Positions 17,811-27,349 are shown, counted from the stretch's first letter. The stretch: DNA of 64,000 bases from Humisphaera borealis (GCF_015169395.1 NZ_CP063458.1:5952001-6016000), one strand, 5' to 3'. The notes: generated by a model not told the origin, from the sequence alone. A program made the numbers and translations.

Positions 17811-19286
17811 ATGAGCAACCGCCGCAACCCGACCACGCCGTCAAAACCCAAGCGGCCGCGTGATAAGGGCGGACGCAGTTCGCGAACCACGCGCGCTGGG
17901 CGGAAGGCGGTGCCTGCGACCGACACCGAGGGACACCTCGCCGGCGGTGACCCGCACGCCATCCGCCAGCGGATTGCCGCCGAACTGTCTGGCCGACGAC
18001 TACCGGAATCGACTCGAGCCCTCCTGCGTCAGCTCGATGCCTGGGCCGCAATGTTCGCCGGGGCCGGCGCGAGCCTGCTTCTGTCGGCGTCGTCCGCCGG
18101 GCAGTCCGGCGCAACGGAAGAAGCCCCAACCGATCCCGCGAGTCCCAACGGCGACACGCGATCCGACCTGGAGACGCGAGTCGCCGAGCGCACCGCAGAA
18201 CTGACGGACGTCAATCGTCTGCTCAGCGAAGTCATTGCCCGGCGGGAACGCGTCGAGCAATCTCTTCGCGAAAGCGAAGCGCTGACCCGCGCCATTTTCG
18301 ATACCGCGGTCGATGCGATCATCACCATCGACGACCGCGGCTCGATCTCCAACCTCAACCATTCCGCCGAACGCCTGTTCGGGTACTTGAGCGAAGAACT
18401 CGTCGGGAAGAACGTAAACGTGCTCATGCCCGATCCCTACGCCGGCGAGCATGACAGCTACCTGAATCGATACCTGCGGACGGGTGAAGCCAGAGTCATC
18501 GGCATCGGCCGCGAGGTCATGGGCAAGCGGAAGGACGGCTCAGTCTTTCCACTGGATCTTGCCGTCAGCGAAGTTCGATTCGGCGCGAAGAGGACCTTCA
18601 CGGGCGTCGTTCGCGACCTGACCGAACGTAAGCAGCTCGAACGCGAGATCATGGAAGCGACCGAACGTGAACAGCGACGAATCGGTCAGGATCTGCACGA
18701 CGGCCTCGGCCAGCAGCTGACGGGGATCGGCTTCATGACCGAAACACTAAGCCATCAACTCACCCAGTGCCGACATCCGCTTGCCGAAGAGGCCGGAAAG
18801 ATCACCGCGCTGGTCGGCGAAGCAATTCGCCAGTCCCGGGGGCTGGCCCACGGTCTGTATCCAGTTGAACCACAGCCCGGCGGGTTGGCCCATGCCCTGC
18901 GGTTGCTGAGTGATTCGGTGACGGACGCGTACAAGGTCAAGTGCACGGTTCACGACGGCCAGGTGCCGGCGTTCGCCGATCGAACCGCACCTTCGCACTT
19001 ATATCGGATTGCCCAGGAAGCCGTGAACAATGCCGTCCGGCACGGCCGGGCGCGGTCGATCAAAATCTCGCTGATGTCCGAACGCCGCGGGGTAACGCTG
19101 CGGATCAGAGACGACGGTAAAGGCTTCCAGGGGGAGATGAACGATTCGGGCGCAATTCCGGCGGGAATCGGCCTGCGGACGATGCGGCACCGCTCCCACC
19201 TGATCGGGGGTACCCTCACGGTCCGGCAGTGCAAGCCCGGCGTGGAAGTCGTGTGCCACCTACCCAAATCGCCCGCGAGCCGGTAA
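17811..19286 (+). CDS. PAS-domain sensor histidine kinase (NarL-type, HisKA_3)
   Basis: A 491-aa soluble kinase. A basic, Ala-rich N-terminus and a coiled segment (120-155) are followed by a PAS domain (about 157-275) with FDTAVDAIITIDDRG and GKRKDGSVFPLDL. The HisKA_3 dimerisation box REQRRIGQDLHDGLGQQL has phospho-acceptor His296. The HATPase domain shows an N box, AQEAVNNAVRHG (401-412), and DDGKGF (434-439). No membrane segment is present, so it senses an internal signal. Its likely partner is the LuxR-type regulator at 19437. Confidence 0.93.
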   Translation: MSNRRNPTTPSKPKRPRDKGGRSSRTTRAGRKAVPATDTEGHLAGGDPHAIRQRIAAELSGRRLPESTRALLRQLDAWAAMFAGAGASLLLSASSAGQSGATEEAPTDPASPNGDTRSDLETRVAERTAELTDVNRLLSEVIARRERVEQSLRESEALTRAIFDTAVDAIITIDDRGSISNLNHSAERLFGYLSEELVGKNVNVLMPDPYAGEHDSYLNRYLRTGEARVIGIGREVMGKRKDGSVFPLDLAVSEVRFGAKRTFTGVVRDLTERKQLEREIMEATEREQRRIGQDLHDGLGQQLTGIGFMTETLSHQLTQCRHPLAEEAGKITALVGEAIRQSRGLAHGLYPVEPQPGGLAHALRLLSDSVTDAYKVKCTVHDGQVPAFADRTAPSHLYRIAQEAVNNAVRHGRARSIKISLMSERRGVTLRIRDDGKGFQGEMNDSGAIPAGIGLRTMRHRSHLIGGTLTVRQCKPGVEVVCHLPKSPASR

Positions 19287-19436
19287 ACATCAGTACCGGT
19301 CGACCAGTTTTCTCCGCGCCTGCCGTGCGGTTCTGGGTTGGAATCGAGCAAAGGCGGCTGGAAAAGTTTGCCGATCAATACCGTGCGACGATCGCGCCGG
19401 ATACACTCACTTCGCCCACTCTCTGAACCTTGACAC

Positions 19437-20201
19437 ATGCCAGCCAAAAAGCCATCCGCCGCTTCCGCCCGAACTGCCCGGTCCAAAGCCACGGCAGCAG
19501 CCCCGACGGTCGCCACGGCGGAGACCAACGGAAAGGCCGAAAAGAGCTCCAGTTCAAAGCGGCGGATATTTATCGTCGACGATCACCCCATTGTGCGTCA
19601 GGGCCTCGTTCAGCTGATCAACAAAGAGCCGGACATGGAAGTGGTCGGCGAAGGGGAGGACGTTTACGAGTCGATTCGTGCCATCCGCACTGCGTCGCCT
19701 GACCTGTGCCTGGTCGATGTCTCACTCAAGTCCGGCGACGGCCTGGAATTGATGAAAGAGATCAAGTCGTCGAACCCCGAGCAGGCGGTTCTCATCCTGT
19801 CGATGCACGACGAGAAGCTGTATGCCGAGCGTGCGCTCCGCGCCGGCGCACGCGGCTACATCATGAAGCAGGAGCCGCCGCAGGTGCTGGTCAACGCCAT
19901 CCGCAACGTGCTGGCCGGAGAGATCTACGTCAGTCCGAACATGGGTGCGACACTCCTCCACCGGATGGTCGGCAGCAAGACCGCGAGCAACCTGACGCCG
20001 ATGGATCGGCTGACCGATCGCGAGTTGGAAGTGTTCCGGATGATCGGTGCCGGCATGCGTGTTCGGGACATCGCAGAAAAGCTGTTCCTGAGCGCCAAGA
20101 CGATTGAGGCACACCGCGAGCACATCAAGGAGAAACTGGGCCTCAAGACAAGCGCCGAGTTGCTCCGTTTCGCGATCCGAAACACACCCGATTCGAACTG
20201 A
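19437..20201 (+). CDS. LuxR/NarL-type response regulator
   Basis: A 254-aa protein. An Ala/Lys-rich leader of 42 residues is followed by a receiver domain (43-165) with acidic Asp48/Asp49, phospho-acceptor Asp94 in CLVDVSLKSGDG, and Lys144. A LuxR helix-turn-helix domain follows (about 188-250; LTDRELEVFRMIGAGMRVRDIAEKL, then KTIEAHREHIKEKLGLK). It is most likely phosphorylated by the upstream kinase and acts as a DNA-binding regulator; its targets are not visible. Confidence 0.94.
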   Translation: MPAKKPSAASARTARSKATAAAPTVATAETNGKAEKSSSSKRRIFIVDDHPIVRQGLVQLINKEPDMEVVGEGEDVYESIRAIRTASPDLCLVDVSLKSGDGLELMKEIKSSNPEQAVLILSMHDEKLYAERALRAGARGYIMKQEPPQVLVNAIRNVLAGEIYVSPNMGATLLHRMVGSKTASNLTPMDRLTDRELEVFRMIGAGMRVRDIAEKLFLSAKTIEAHREHIKEKLGLKTSAELLRFAIRNTPDSN

Positions 20202-20434
20202 GCATCTTCGCCCCGAAACACCGCCGATCACGCCGCACGTAGGAATTCGACCTACGCCCCTTAGGCAATGTGATTAGCAGCGAAACCCACTCCTTCCCGA
20301 TCCCGGCTGCGCTATCGCGCGGCAACAATGTATCCGATAGCGCATGGTGGAGCAGCGAGGAACGATGACAGTGTGTCATTGTGCGACCGAGGGGAGCGCC
20401 CCGCCCCGCATGTCATCGAACTCAAGGTGCGATC

Positions 20435-21163
20435 ATGGCTGCGCGTACATTGCTTGCCGGGACGTCGAAAAGGCCTGGGCATGGCCGTACCGATCCCCAA
20501 TTGCCGATCCGGGTCGACCTTTCGCCGGGCCGGGTACGCGCCCGACTGACCCAGGCCGGGGTGCCGATGGTTCGCATTGTCGGTCCGCCGGGCGCGGGAA
20601 AGACGGCGCTGGTTGAAGCCTCTCTGAGAAGATTCAAGGGCAAGCGGCGGGTTTCTGTGATCGTCGTCAATCCCGCGGCCGACCGCGACGCCAACCTGCT
20701 TCGTCCCCTTGGCGCCGGTGCGATCCCGATCATTGCCGCCGTACCAGATACCGCTGCGGTGGCCCGGGCGGTCGAGTCGATCGACCCAGAGACGGTTGAC
20801 CTGATCCTGCTGGAGGCCTGCGGCGGTATCACCCCGTTCCCCGACACCGGCGAGACCGCCGTCGTCGCCGTTCTTGGCGTCAGCGGCGGGGACGACAAGG
20901 CCGCCGAGTACGCGAGCCTGGTAAGCCGGGCGGAACTTGTGCTGCTGACCAAGACCGACCTGCTCGCGTTCATCAGGTTCAGCAGCGCTCAGTTCAACAG
21001 CGACGTGCGACGGTTGAATCCTTCAGCCCCCGTTCTTGAGGTGTCCACGATCAACACCCACGGCTTGGACGAGTGGACGAATTGGCTGGACAACAAGATT
21101 TCTGCCGCCCGCAGTCGCCATCGTGACTCGTCGGCGTGCGGACCCGAGTTGTTTGTCGGATAG
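20435..21163 (+). CDS. HypB-like SIMIBI GTPase without the nickel-site residues
   Basis: A 242-aa protein aligning by eye with HypB: Walker A GPPGAGKTALVE (50-61), a GETAVVAVLGVSGGDDKAAEY segment matching the HypB GDDK stretch, LVLLTKTDLL as the guanine-specificity motif, and a PVLEVSTINTHGLDEWTNWL ending. The Cys-His pair and downstream Cys that form the HypB metal site are not in place, and no His-rich N-terminus is present. The role is therefore unlikely to be plain nickel delivery. No hydrogenase or urease genes are in the window. It precedes a Cys-rich small protein by 39 bases. Confidence 0.72.
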   Translation: MAARTLLAGTSKRPGHGRTDPQLPIRVDLSPGRVRARLTQAGVPMVRIVGPPGAGKTALVEASLRRFKGKRRVSVIVVNPAADRDANLLRPLGAGAIPIIAAVPDTAAVARAVESIDPETVDLILLEACGGITPFPDTGETAVVAVLGVSGGDDKAAEYASLVSRAELVLLTKTDLLAFIRFSSAQFNSDVRRLNPSAPVLEVSTINTHGLDEWTNWLDNKISAARSRHRDSSACGPELFVG

Positions 21164-21202
21164 CGTGCGATCCGTTTCAGCGTACTTAGGCCCGAGCAAC
21201 CC

Positions 21203-21553
21203 ATGAGCCCAGTTTCGACAGCACTTTCCCTGACACAGGTCGGCGTACGACAGCAGATCTGCGCCGAATGCGATCGACGCACTTCCTCGGCCGAAACCGC
21301 CGAGTGCGCCCGCGAGACCGCCTGCTCGGTCTTTCTGTTGCTTCCGCGCATCTGCGATCTGATCGCCCGCTACCACACCGAACCGCCGTGCGGATTCGGC
21401 ATGGCAGTGCGGACTCTGCTCCGCCACGCCGAGGACAGTCAGGCTATCAGCGACGCCGGCGCGGCGTCGCCGCTCGACCGCCATGCCGAGGCGACCGTGT
21501 CGGTCGCACAGCAGGTGATGTCGCTCTTGCGGTCCGACCGGCAGGCGTCGTAG
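21203..21553 (+). CDS. Cys-rich small protein, putative GTPase partner
   Basis: A 116-aa protein with an N-terminal cluster of cysteines: CAEC (21-24), CARETAC, then RIC and PPC before position 65. The rest is a mostly helical segment ending in VSVAQQVMSLLRSD. No family is recognised. The Cys spacing would suit metal or Fe-S binding, and its position directly after the HypB-like GTPase suggests a shared role, but both are inferences. Confidence 0.5.
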   Translation: MSPVSTALSLTQVGVRQQICAECDRRTSSAETAECARETACSVFLLLPRICDLIARYHTEPPCGFGMAVRTLLRHAEDSQAISDAGAASPLDRHAEATVSVAQQVMSLLRSDRQAS

Positions 21554-21745
21554 GCGATTGTCATCGGGCAGGGTCTGCCGTGGCACCCGCCCACACCCGC
21601 CCAAAGTTCCTCGCTGGGCTCCCGCGCCCGCGCGGGCCGTGTGGTATAACTCCCGCCCCAAACCGGCGCCGGAGTTCCACTGCACAACGACCAGCAACCA
21701 ACAATCGTTTCGTACGAAGCACCGCCAACGGCACCCGGCCTGCCG

Positions 21746-22675
21746 GTGTCACCGTCACCCGCGGGCGTCGGAATCCTCCTGATCGTCACGCTCATCTGGG
21801 GAACCACATTCGTCGCCACCAAGGCATTGGTCGGCGGTGCCGCCGCGCCGCTGGGACCCGGCGCGGCCACGTTCTGGCGGTTTGCAATTGCGACGGTGTG
21901 CTTTATGCCCCTGGTCGTCGGCCGGCCTGTGCCACGGGGTATCTGGCTCGCGGGTTTGAACCTCAGCTTCTGGCTCTGGGCCGGGTACGCCACGCAGGCC
22001 ATCGGCCTGAAGTACACCACCGTCAACCGCAGTGCGTTCGTCACATCGCTCAACGTGGTCTTTGTTCCGATCCTGACCGTCATGGCCGGCCGCAAGGTCG
22101 GAAGGCTTGTCTGGGTCATGGTCGGCGTCGCACTCGCAGGTGCAGCGCTCCTGACTTACGACGGCAGCCAACCCAACATCGGCGACCTCTGGACGCTCGG
22201 GTGCGCCGTCACCTATGCCACCTACATCATGCGGCTGGAGCGATACGCCAATCACTTCAGTACTCGGGCGCTCACGATGGCGCAACTGGTGGGAGTCGCC
22301 GCGTTCTCCCTGCCGTGGATGATCGGCGAAGCCACGTTCACGGGCGCGGGCTGGGGCAACTGGTCGCCCGGCGTGCTGGTCGCGATCCTCTACATGGGCG
22401 TCGTCGCGACCCTGCTGACCACCTGGCTACAGGCGATCGGCCAGAAGTCTGTCCCGGGCGTGCATGCCTCGCTTCTCTACACGACCGAACCGGTCTTCGC
22501 ATCGGCATTCGCGATGGCGTTCTTCGGCGAATCCATGGGCTTCAACGGCTGGCTCGGCGCTTCCCTGATCCTGACAGCGGCGGTCGCCAGCCAGGCCTTT
22601 CCCATGCTCGCTCGGCGAACCAACGGCTCAGGTGCAAGCCCCAGCCTGGACCGAACCGCCACGGAATCTCCCTGA
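21746..22675 (+). CDS. EamA/DMT-family transporter
   Basis: A 309-aa inner-membrane protein with about ten hydrophobic segments in two EamA halves. The first begins LLIVTLIWGTTFVATKAL and includes the conserved RFAIATV. The second half ends with AFFGESMGFNGWLGASLIL. Drug/metabolite transporters of this type export or exchange small metabolites; the substrate is unknown. The GTG at 21746 is the best visible start, though the frame is open further upstream. It lies in the same direction as the next secreted protein, 30 bases away. Confidence 0.85.
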   Translation: MSPSPAGVGILLIVTLIWGTTFVATKALVGGAAAPLGPGAATFWRFAIATVCFMPLVVGRPVPRGIWLAGLNLSFWLWAGYATQAIGLKYTTVNRSAFVTSLNVVFVPILTVMAGRKVGRLVWVMVGVALAGAALLTYDGSQPNIGDLWTLGCAVTYATYIMRLERYANHFSTRALTMAQLVGVAAFSLPWMIGEATFTGAGWGNWSPGVLVAILYMGVVATLLTTWLQAIGQKSVPGVHASLLYTTEPVFASAFAMAFFGESMGFNGWLGASLILTAAVASQAFPMLARRTNGSGASPSLDRTATESP

Positions 22676-22705
22676 TACTTCGCGCACCGGCGTTACAATT
22701 CGGCG

Positions 22706-24088
22706 ATGCCGCTTCGCCTTCCGTTCCTAGTTGCTCTCGGGCTGACACTTTCCACCGTTCTGCCGGGAGCCGCCACACCAGCCGCTGCCACCCCAGGCTC
22801 GCAGCCCGCCACAAGACCCGCCGGTTCAGCATTGGAGCCTTACACGGCACTGGCGCTGAACTTTCCCGGCCCGCTTCCGAACGTGAAGGGGATGTACCCT
22901 GTCACGCTTGCCGGGCCGCAAAGCACGAATCCGGGAATCGCCGCCAAGGAGATCACCCGGCTGGCACCCGGGCTTCGCGTGGTGCTGGCGGGTGACGTCG
23001 CACAGGGGATTCTCGATCACCCCGACGACGTCTGCATGACTGCAAATGGCCAACCGACCACCCTGCAGGGCGTCTGGCCCAACGCCGGCCCACTCGCGGC
23101 CGCCCAACGGTTCGACACATGGCTTAAGCAGTTCGCAGCGGCGGGGGGTTCTATCGATCTACTGGTCGTCAGCGCCGAGGAAGATCTGGCGATCTGGAAC
23201 ATGGCCGAGGATCGGCTCACGGCGATTACCGAAGACCCGAGATTTCCGAAGGTCGCCAAGGCGCTCGGTTTCGCCGACGCCCGCCAGGCCATGCTGCAGC
23301 GGAGCCCCAAGGCCGGCGAACCGGCCCGATGGAACGCTTTGATGTCCGGTGTCGTCTCGGCGGCGCGTCGAAAGGCCGTCCTGGAACCGCTTCACCGCTA
23401 TTTCCCGGCGGCCGCGATGTGCAACTTCAACGACCTGCGAATCGACGAAGCCCACGTCGCGATGGGCGTGCTGGGACAGCCCTGGTACACAGTCGGCGGA
23501 CCGGCCGGCACCCATCAGTCGCCGGCGCTCTTTGGCGGCGCGGCACCGCCGCAAATCGAAGCCGACTGGTCCCGGCCTTATGTCCAGATGATTTTTGCAG
23601 TTAATTTTGTTCGATGCGTCTCACGCTCCAGCAACGTGCCTCAGATCCCCTGGGTGCCGTTCAAGGGGCTGACGGTCGGCGGCGGGTTCGGCGGGGGCGA
23701 CATGTATGAAGAGGCCGTGACACACATCATGCTGAGCGGCGGCACGACCAACGTGTTCTTTTTTAACCCTCTCCAGCCGAAAGAGATTCCCCCAGGCGCC
23801 AAGGTTCCGCGGTTCTCCACGCCCGCCGACGCCGAGGCGCTGAACTCGCTCATGCGCGAAGTCCGCCGCGAGGCCGGCGGCAAGCGCATCGTCGCACCGG
23901 TTTCGGTCGATCCCGTCCGCTACGATGCCCGGTTCGTCGTCTCCGCGGCGAGGCTCGAAGACGGCTCAACCCTTTGCCGCATCACCTTCGCCGAAACCGA
24001 AGGGACCGCGCAGATCCGCGTCGGCGGTGAAGTCGTCAAGGTGGATCGCCCGCTCGGTCGCACCGGGGTGTGGATGCGGATTCCCTGA
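22706..24088 (+). CDS. Secreted protein of unknown function, TIM-barrel-like pattern
   Basis: A 460-aa protein with a signal peptide (about 1-27) and an Ala/Thr/Pro-rich linker. A large alpha/beta domain has acidic strand ends such as SIDLLVVSAEEDLAIWNMAEDRL and CNFNDLRID. A short beta domain (about 410-460) ends in VGGEVVKVDRPLGRTGVWMRIP. The pattern recalls planctomycete glycoside-hydrolase-like proteins, but no catalytic signature is certain. It is convergent with the phosphonatase-like gene, 10 bases apart. Confidence 0.6.
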   Translation: MPLRLPFLVALGLTLSTVLPGAATPAAATPGSQPATRPAGSALEPYTALALNFPGPLPNVKGMYPVTLAGPQSTNPGIAAKEITRLAPGLRVVLAGDVAQGILDHPDDVCMTANGQPTTLQGVWPNAGPLAAAQRFDTWLKQFAAAGGSIDLLVVSAEEDLAIWNMAEDRLTAITEDPRFPKVAKALGFADARQAMLQRSPKAGEPARWNALMSGVVSAARRKAVLEPLHRYFPAAAMCNFNDLRIDEAHVAMGVLGQPWYTVGGPAGTHQSPALFGGAAPPQIEADWSRPYVQMIFAVNFVRCVSRSSNVPQIPWVPFKGLTVGGGFGGGDMYEEAVTHIMLSGGTTNVFFFNPLQPKEIPPGAKVPRFSTPADAEALNSLMREVRREAGGKRIVAPVSVDPVRYDARFVVSAARLEDGSTLCRITFAETEGTAQIRVGGEVVKVDRPLGRTGVWMRIP

Positions 24089-24098
24089 ACAATCGTCA

Positions 24099-24836
24099 TC
24101 AGCGCTGGTGCAATCCAAGCCCCGCAAGTAGCTCGGGGAACTCGCCGACGGTGTGAATCAGGTGCGTGTGCGGATGTGGCGACATCTGTTCCGGCGTGTG
24201 TGTCCCGCCGGTCACACCGACCACCAGCCCGCAGCCGGTGTTGGTTCCTTCGTGCAGATCGGCGGGGGTGTCGCCGACCTTCGCCACCCGGCGAACATCG
24301 CTGAAGCCGAACCGATCCATCAGCGCACGAATCATGTCCGGCGCCGGCCTGCCTGCCGCGACTTCGTCCGAGCAGATGCTGGCATCGATCGACTCGCCGT
24401 CGCGCCAGCCGAGTCGGTCGAGAATCAGTGCGGTAATGTCACGGCTGAACCCCGTATCGAGTGCCACCTTGATGCCCTCGCGTCGCAGGACGGCAAAGCA
24501 GTCCTCTGCACCGACGACGGGATAAACCGCCGGGTCGCTGGTGTAAAACCGCTTCATCCTGATGACGAAGTCGTCGTGGATGGCGTCAACCCTTCCGAGC
24601 AATTCTTCACGACCGGCACCGATGAGCAACCGGCGGATCGCCTCGGGCTTTTGAATTCCCATCACGAGATTGACCGCGTCGCGCGTCACCAAAACACCGG
24701 CGGCCTCGATCGACTGCCTGAGGCAAAGGTTGACCGCGTCGCCGGCGGGTGTGCGGTCATTGACCGTGGTGCCCGCGATGTCGAAGACGACCAGTTCGAT
24801 GCGATCGGGGCAGATGAATGAGATTTTTGAGCTCAT
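24099..24836 (-). CDS. Phosphonatase-like HAD hydrolase (TIGR03351-type)
   Basis: A 245-aa HAD enzyme with nucleophile Asp19 in VVFDIAGTTV, the DxAGT form typical of phosphonoacetaldehyde hydrolase. A lysine at 63 in MGIQKPEAI sits where the Schiff-base lysine of phosphonatase lies. The later motif SDEVAAGRPAPDMI and KVGDTPADLHEG complete the active site. It would cleave the C-P bond of a phosphonoaldehyde. ATG 24836 overlaps the stop of the FAD oxidoreductase by 4 bases. TIGR03351 proteins are known to be neighbours of TIGR03364 oxidoreductases. Confidence 0.82.
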   Translation of the reverse strand: MSSKISFICPDRIELVVFDIAGTTVNDRTPAGDAVNLCLRQSIEAAGVLVTRDAVNLVMGIQKPEAIRRLLIGAGREELLGRVDAIHDDFVIRMKRFYTSDPAVYPVVGAEDCFAVLRREGIKVALDTGFSRDITALILDRLGWRDGESIDASICSDEVAAGRPAPDMIRALMDRFGFSDVRRVAKVGDTPADLHEGTNTGCGLVVGVTGGTHTPEQMSPHPHTHLIHTVGEFPELLAGLGLHQR

Positions 24837-25969
24837 GATTGTAAAACCTCTGCGGCTACTTTCTCCGCGAGTCCGAAGGAAAGGGTCATCCCCGCACCAC
24901 CAACGCCGGTGACTATTGTCACGCCGTCCGCCGGACGCGCATGCAGCCAGGGCTTTGACGGATGCTTGGCGTAGATGCCGAACCATCGTTCGTTGATGGC
25001 CATTCGGGGCGCGGCAAAGAAGCGATCGAGATAGGAAAGGACCATCTCGTCCAACCGCTCTTTGTTGAAGATGGAAATGTCGTCGCCGTACTCGTGCGTG
25101 TCGCCGATTGTGATTTCACCGGTACCAGGTTGCGAAACCAGGACGTGAATGCCATAGCGGATGTAATCCGACATCGTCGTTTCCATCCGTCGACGGACTG
25201 CCGGCAGTGTTGGGCAGGCGGCAAACGACTTGTAGTGAAGCTGAGTCAGCCCTGCCGCCAGCATCGGACCCATCCGCTGGCCGGCGGGTTGGGCGACCGC
25301 CCGCATCATCTGCAACTTACACTTGATCAGTCCGGACCCGGCGAACAGTTCCGGGTAGAGCACTTGGAACTCGTCTCCGCCGCAGACCACCAGTTGATCG
25401 GCTCGAAAAGCGCCGCGGGATGTCCGTACCGTCGGCCGGTCATATCCGAGCACGGAGGTATCGAACTCGAATCGCACGCCAAGGGTGTCTCGAAGAAAAG
25501 CAGGCAGGTCTGCGACAACCTGCCGTGGGTCCACGCAGGTCTCTACAGGGCTGAAAAGACCCAGACGAAGCCCAGGTGTCTTGACCCATGGGGCGATCTG
25601 CGCCACCTGGTCGGCACCGAGTAGCTCGTAGCTGCGGTCGCGGTGCCCGCCGTCGGTCACAAACTCACGCAGCACCTCCGCTTCGTCGTCTTCGTAAGCC
25701 AGATGCAAAGATCCGCTGCGATCGTGCCAAAGTCCGGCGGCGGAAAGCACATCGAGCCAAATCTCGCGGCTGCGCAATGCCAAGGCATAGTGCTCGCCCG
25801 CCGGCTGGCCGATCGGCCAGACCATGCCGAAGTTTCGAACCGAGGCGCCCTGTGCCCTGGCATGGCGTTCGAAGACAACGACGCGCTTTCCCGCTCTGGC
25901 CAAGTGCCAGGCATGGGCGAGCCCCAGGATACCCGCGCCGACGACGGCAATGTCATAGTGGTTGGTCAT
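24833..25969 (-). CDS. FAD-dependent oxidoreductase (TIGR03364/PbfD-like)
   Basis: A 378-aa DadA-type amine oxidoreductase with the FAD fingerprint IAVVGAGILGLAHAWHLA (7-24, GxGxxG at 11-16) and a C-terminal VTGVGGAGMTLSFGLAEKVA that closes the FAD site. Members of this clade associate with phosphonate genes and are thought to oxidise aminophosphonates; a related enzyme (PbfD) acts on N-methyl-2-aminoethylphosphonate. Here it is followed by a phosphonatase-like gene and preceded by an OPA-type transporter, which supports that role. ATG 25969 gives the usual short N-terminus. Confidence 0.82.
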   Translation of the reverse strand: MTNHYDIAVVGAGILGLAHAWHLARAGKRVVVFERHARAQGASVRNFGMVWPIGQPAGEHYALALRSREIWLDVLSAAGLWHDRSGSLHLAYEDDEAEVLREFVTDGGHRDRSYELLGADQVAQIAPWVKTPGLRLGLFSPVETCVDPRQVVADLPAFLRDTLGVRFEFDTSVLGYDRPTVRTSRGAFRADQLVVCGGDEFQVLYPELFAGSGLIKCKLQMMRAVAQPAGQRMGPMLAAGLTQLHYKSFAACPTLPAVRRRMETTMSDYIRYGIHVLVSQPGTGEITIGDTHEYGDDISIFNKERLDEMVLSYLDRFFAAPRMAINERWFGIYAKHPSKPWLHARPADGVTIVTGVGGAGMTLSFGLAEKVAAEVLQS

Positions 25970-26044
25970 GGTGGTTGACGCGGGCACGAAGGCAAAAGGC
26001 ACGGCGGCACGGTGTCTCTTGCCCAGGTGCCTCCTTACTCGTAT

Positions 26045-27349
26045 CTACGTTCCCTTCCGAGTTCTTATCTGCAACACCATCGATATCGCCGACACAGCCG
26101 CCGTCATCCAGGCCACGCCGGCGAGCACGTGGAAGACGGCATCCCACCCGTCGCTCGTGGCCAGTCTTGCGACGGCGCTACCGGCGAGGACGCCTGCGAG
26201 ATAGCCCACGCCGTCGATGATTCCCGCCGCCGTCGCGGCCCCGCGGCGACCGCCGAAATCGAGCGCCATCGCACCGGCGAGGAACGAATAGGGGCCGATG
26301 AGCATGAAGCCGGCGACTGCAACAAGCACCACGCCGAACACGGGGTTGGTCACGCCCGCCATGAGCCAGAGCGTCGCGCCCGTCATCGCCAGTCCCGCCG
26401 CCATGCACGCCGATCGACCCGCCTTGCCAAGGCGATCGCTGAGCAAGCCGAAGACGACCACAGCAATGCCACCCAGCAGCGGAAACCACGCACTGTTCGA
26501 GGCGGCCGCACCCTTGCCCAGTTTCAAGACCTCGGTGAAGTAGGTCGGCGTCCAATTATTGAAAGTCTCCCGGAGGAGCGTCATCGCCAGGGACAGTAGG
26601 CAGACGGTCCAGAACGCAGGGCTCCTCAGCAACGGCACCAGCAGCGACGTAAGGGACACATGATCGACGGCCAGTGATTCGGCTGTTGTGGCGGGCGTGG
26701 CCGCGTAAACGTTCGACGGGTTCGGCGGGAAGTCAGGTTCGCCGACCGCTCGCGGCGACTCCCGCAGCGCGAACCACGTCACCACGAAAAGTCCGCCGAC
26801 GATCCCCGCGTTGGTGAAAAAGATCGCCCGCCAGCCCAGCCCAGCATCGATCAACACGCCCATGAACAATCGTGAGGCGGCATCGCCGAAAAGATAGCTG
26901 AGACTCAGCAGCCCCAGCACAAAGCCGTGGACGGAGTAATGGCTCCATCGTCCGCCGAGTCGGACGAGCGCGGGCCAGCCGAACGACTGGACGAAGCGAT
27001 TGCCCATCCAGGCGAGGGTCATAAGCGGAAGCGAACCGCTGAGCGCGAACAGTGCGGTAAAGAGAATCGCACCGCCCATGCCGCCGAGGAAGTTGCGCCG
27101 GCCTCCGAGCAGGTCGCCGCTGACGCCGGCAAAGAACTTGCCGATCGCGTAGAGCAGGGTTCCCAACGCCGTGATATCGCCGAGCGAGACTTTGGGGTCA
27201 GGAATACCCTTGGCCCGAAGCTCGTCGATGATCATCGGCGTTGTCGCCGAAAGGTTGGCGCGGCAGAGGTAATAGCCGGCGTAACCGATCACCAGCAGCG
27301 TCAGGGTTATCGTCTGCCAACGGCGAAGATGTCGTGACGTTGTTGGCAT
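26045..27349 (-). CDS. OPA-family MFS transporter (GlpT/UhpT-like)
   Basis: A 434-aa inner-membrane carrier with about 12 hydrophobic segments. The N-terminal GYAGYYLCRANLSATTP matches the organophosphate:phosphate antiporter signature with its conserved Arg, and helix 2-3 carries GKFFAGVSGDLLGGRR. GlpT-type proteins exchange phosphate esters for phosphate. Placed upstream of the oxidoreductase and phosphonatase-like genes, it is a good candidate for phosphonate uptake. The 75-base gap to the next gene contains degraded CACGAAGGC words. Confidence 0.86.
   Translation of the reverse strand: MPTTSRHLRRWQTITLTLLVIGYAGYYLCRANLSATTPMIIDELRAKGIPDPKVSLGDITALGTLLYAIGKFFAGVSGDLLGGRRNFLGGMGGAILFTALFALSGSLPLMTLAWMGNRFVQSFGWPALVRLGGRWSHYSVHGFVLGLLSLSYLFGDAASRLFMGVLIDAGLGWRAIFFTNAGIVGGLFVVTWFALRESPRAVGEPDFPPNPSNVYAATPATTAESLAVDHVSLTSLLVPLLRSPAFWTVCLLSLAMTLLRETFNNWTPTYFTEVLKLGKGAAASNSAWFPLLGGIAVVVFGLLSDRLGKAGRSACMAAGLAMTGATLWLMAGVTNPVFGVVLVAVAGFMLIGPYSFLAGAMALDFGGRRGAATAAGIIDGVGYLAGVLAGSAVARLATSDGWDAVFHVLAGVAWMTAAVSAISMVLQIRTRKGT

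Noticed and set aside
20240-20434. Riboswitch before the HypB-like gene
   Set aside because: Only a short CGTAGG...CCTACG hairpin is visible; no metal or cofactor riboswitch core was recognised.
21268-22995. 575-codon plus-strand frame across the Cys-rich protein and EamA transporter
   Set aside because: Its product is Arg/His/Pro-rich without domains, and it overlaps three better supported genes in another frame.
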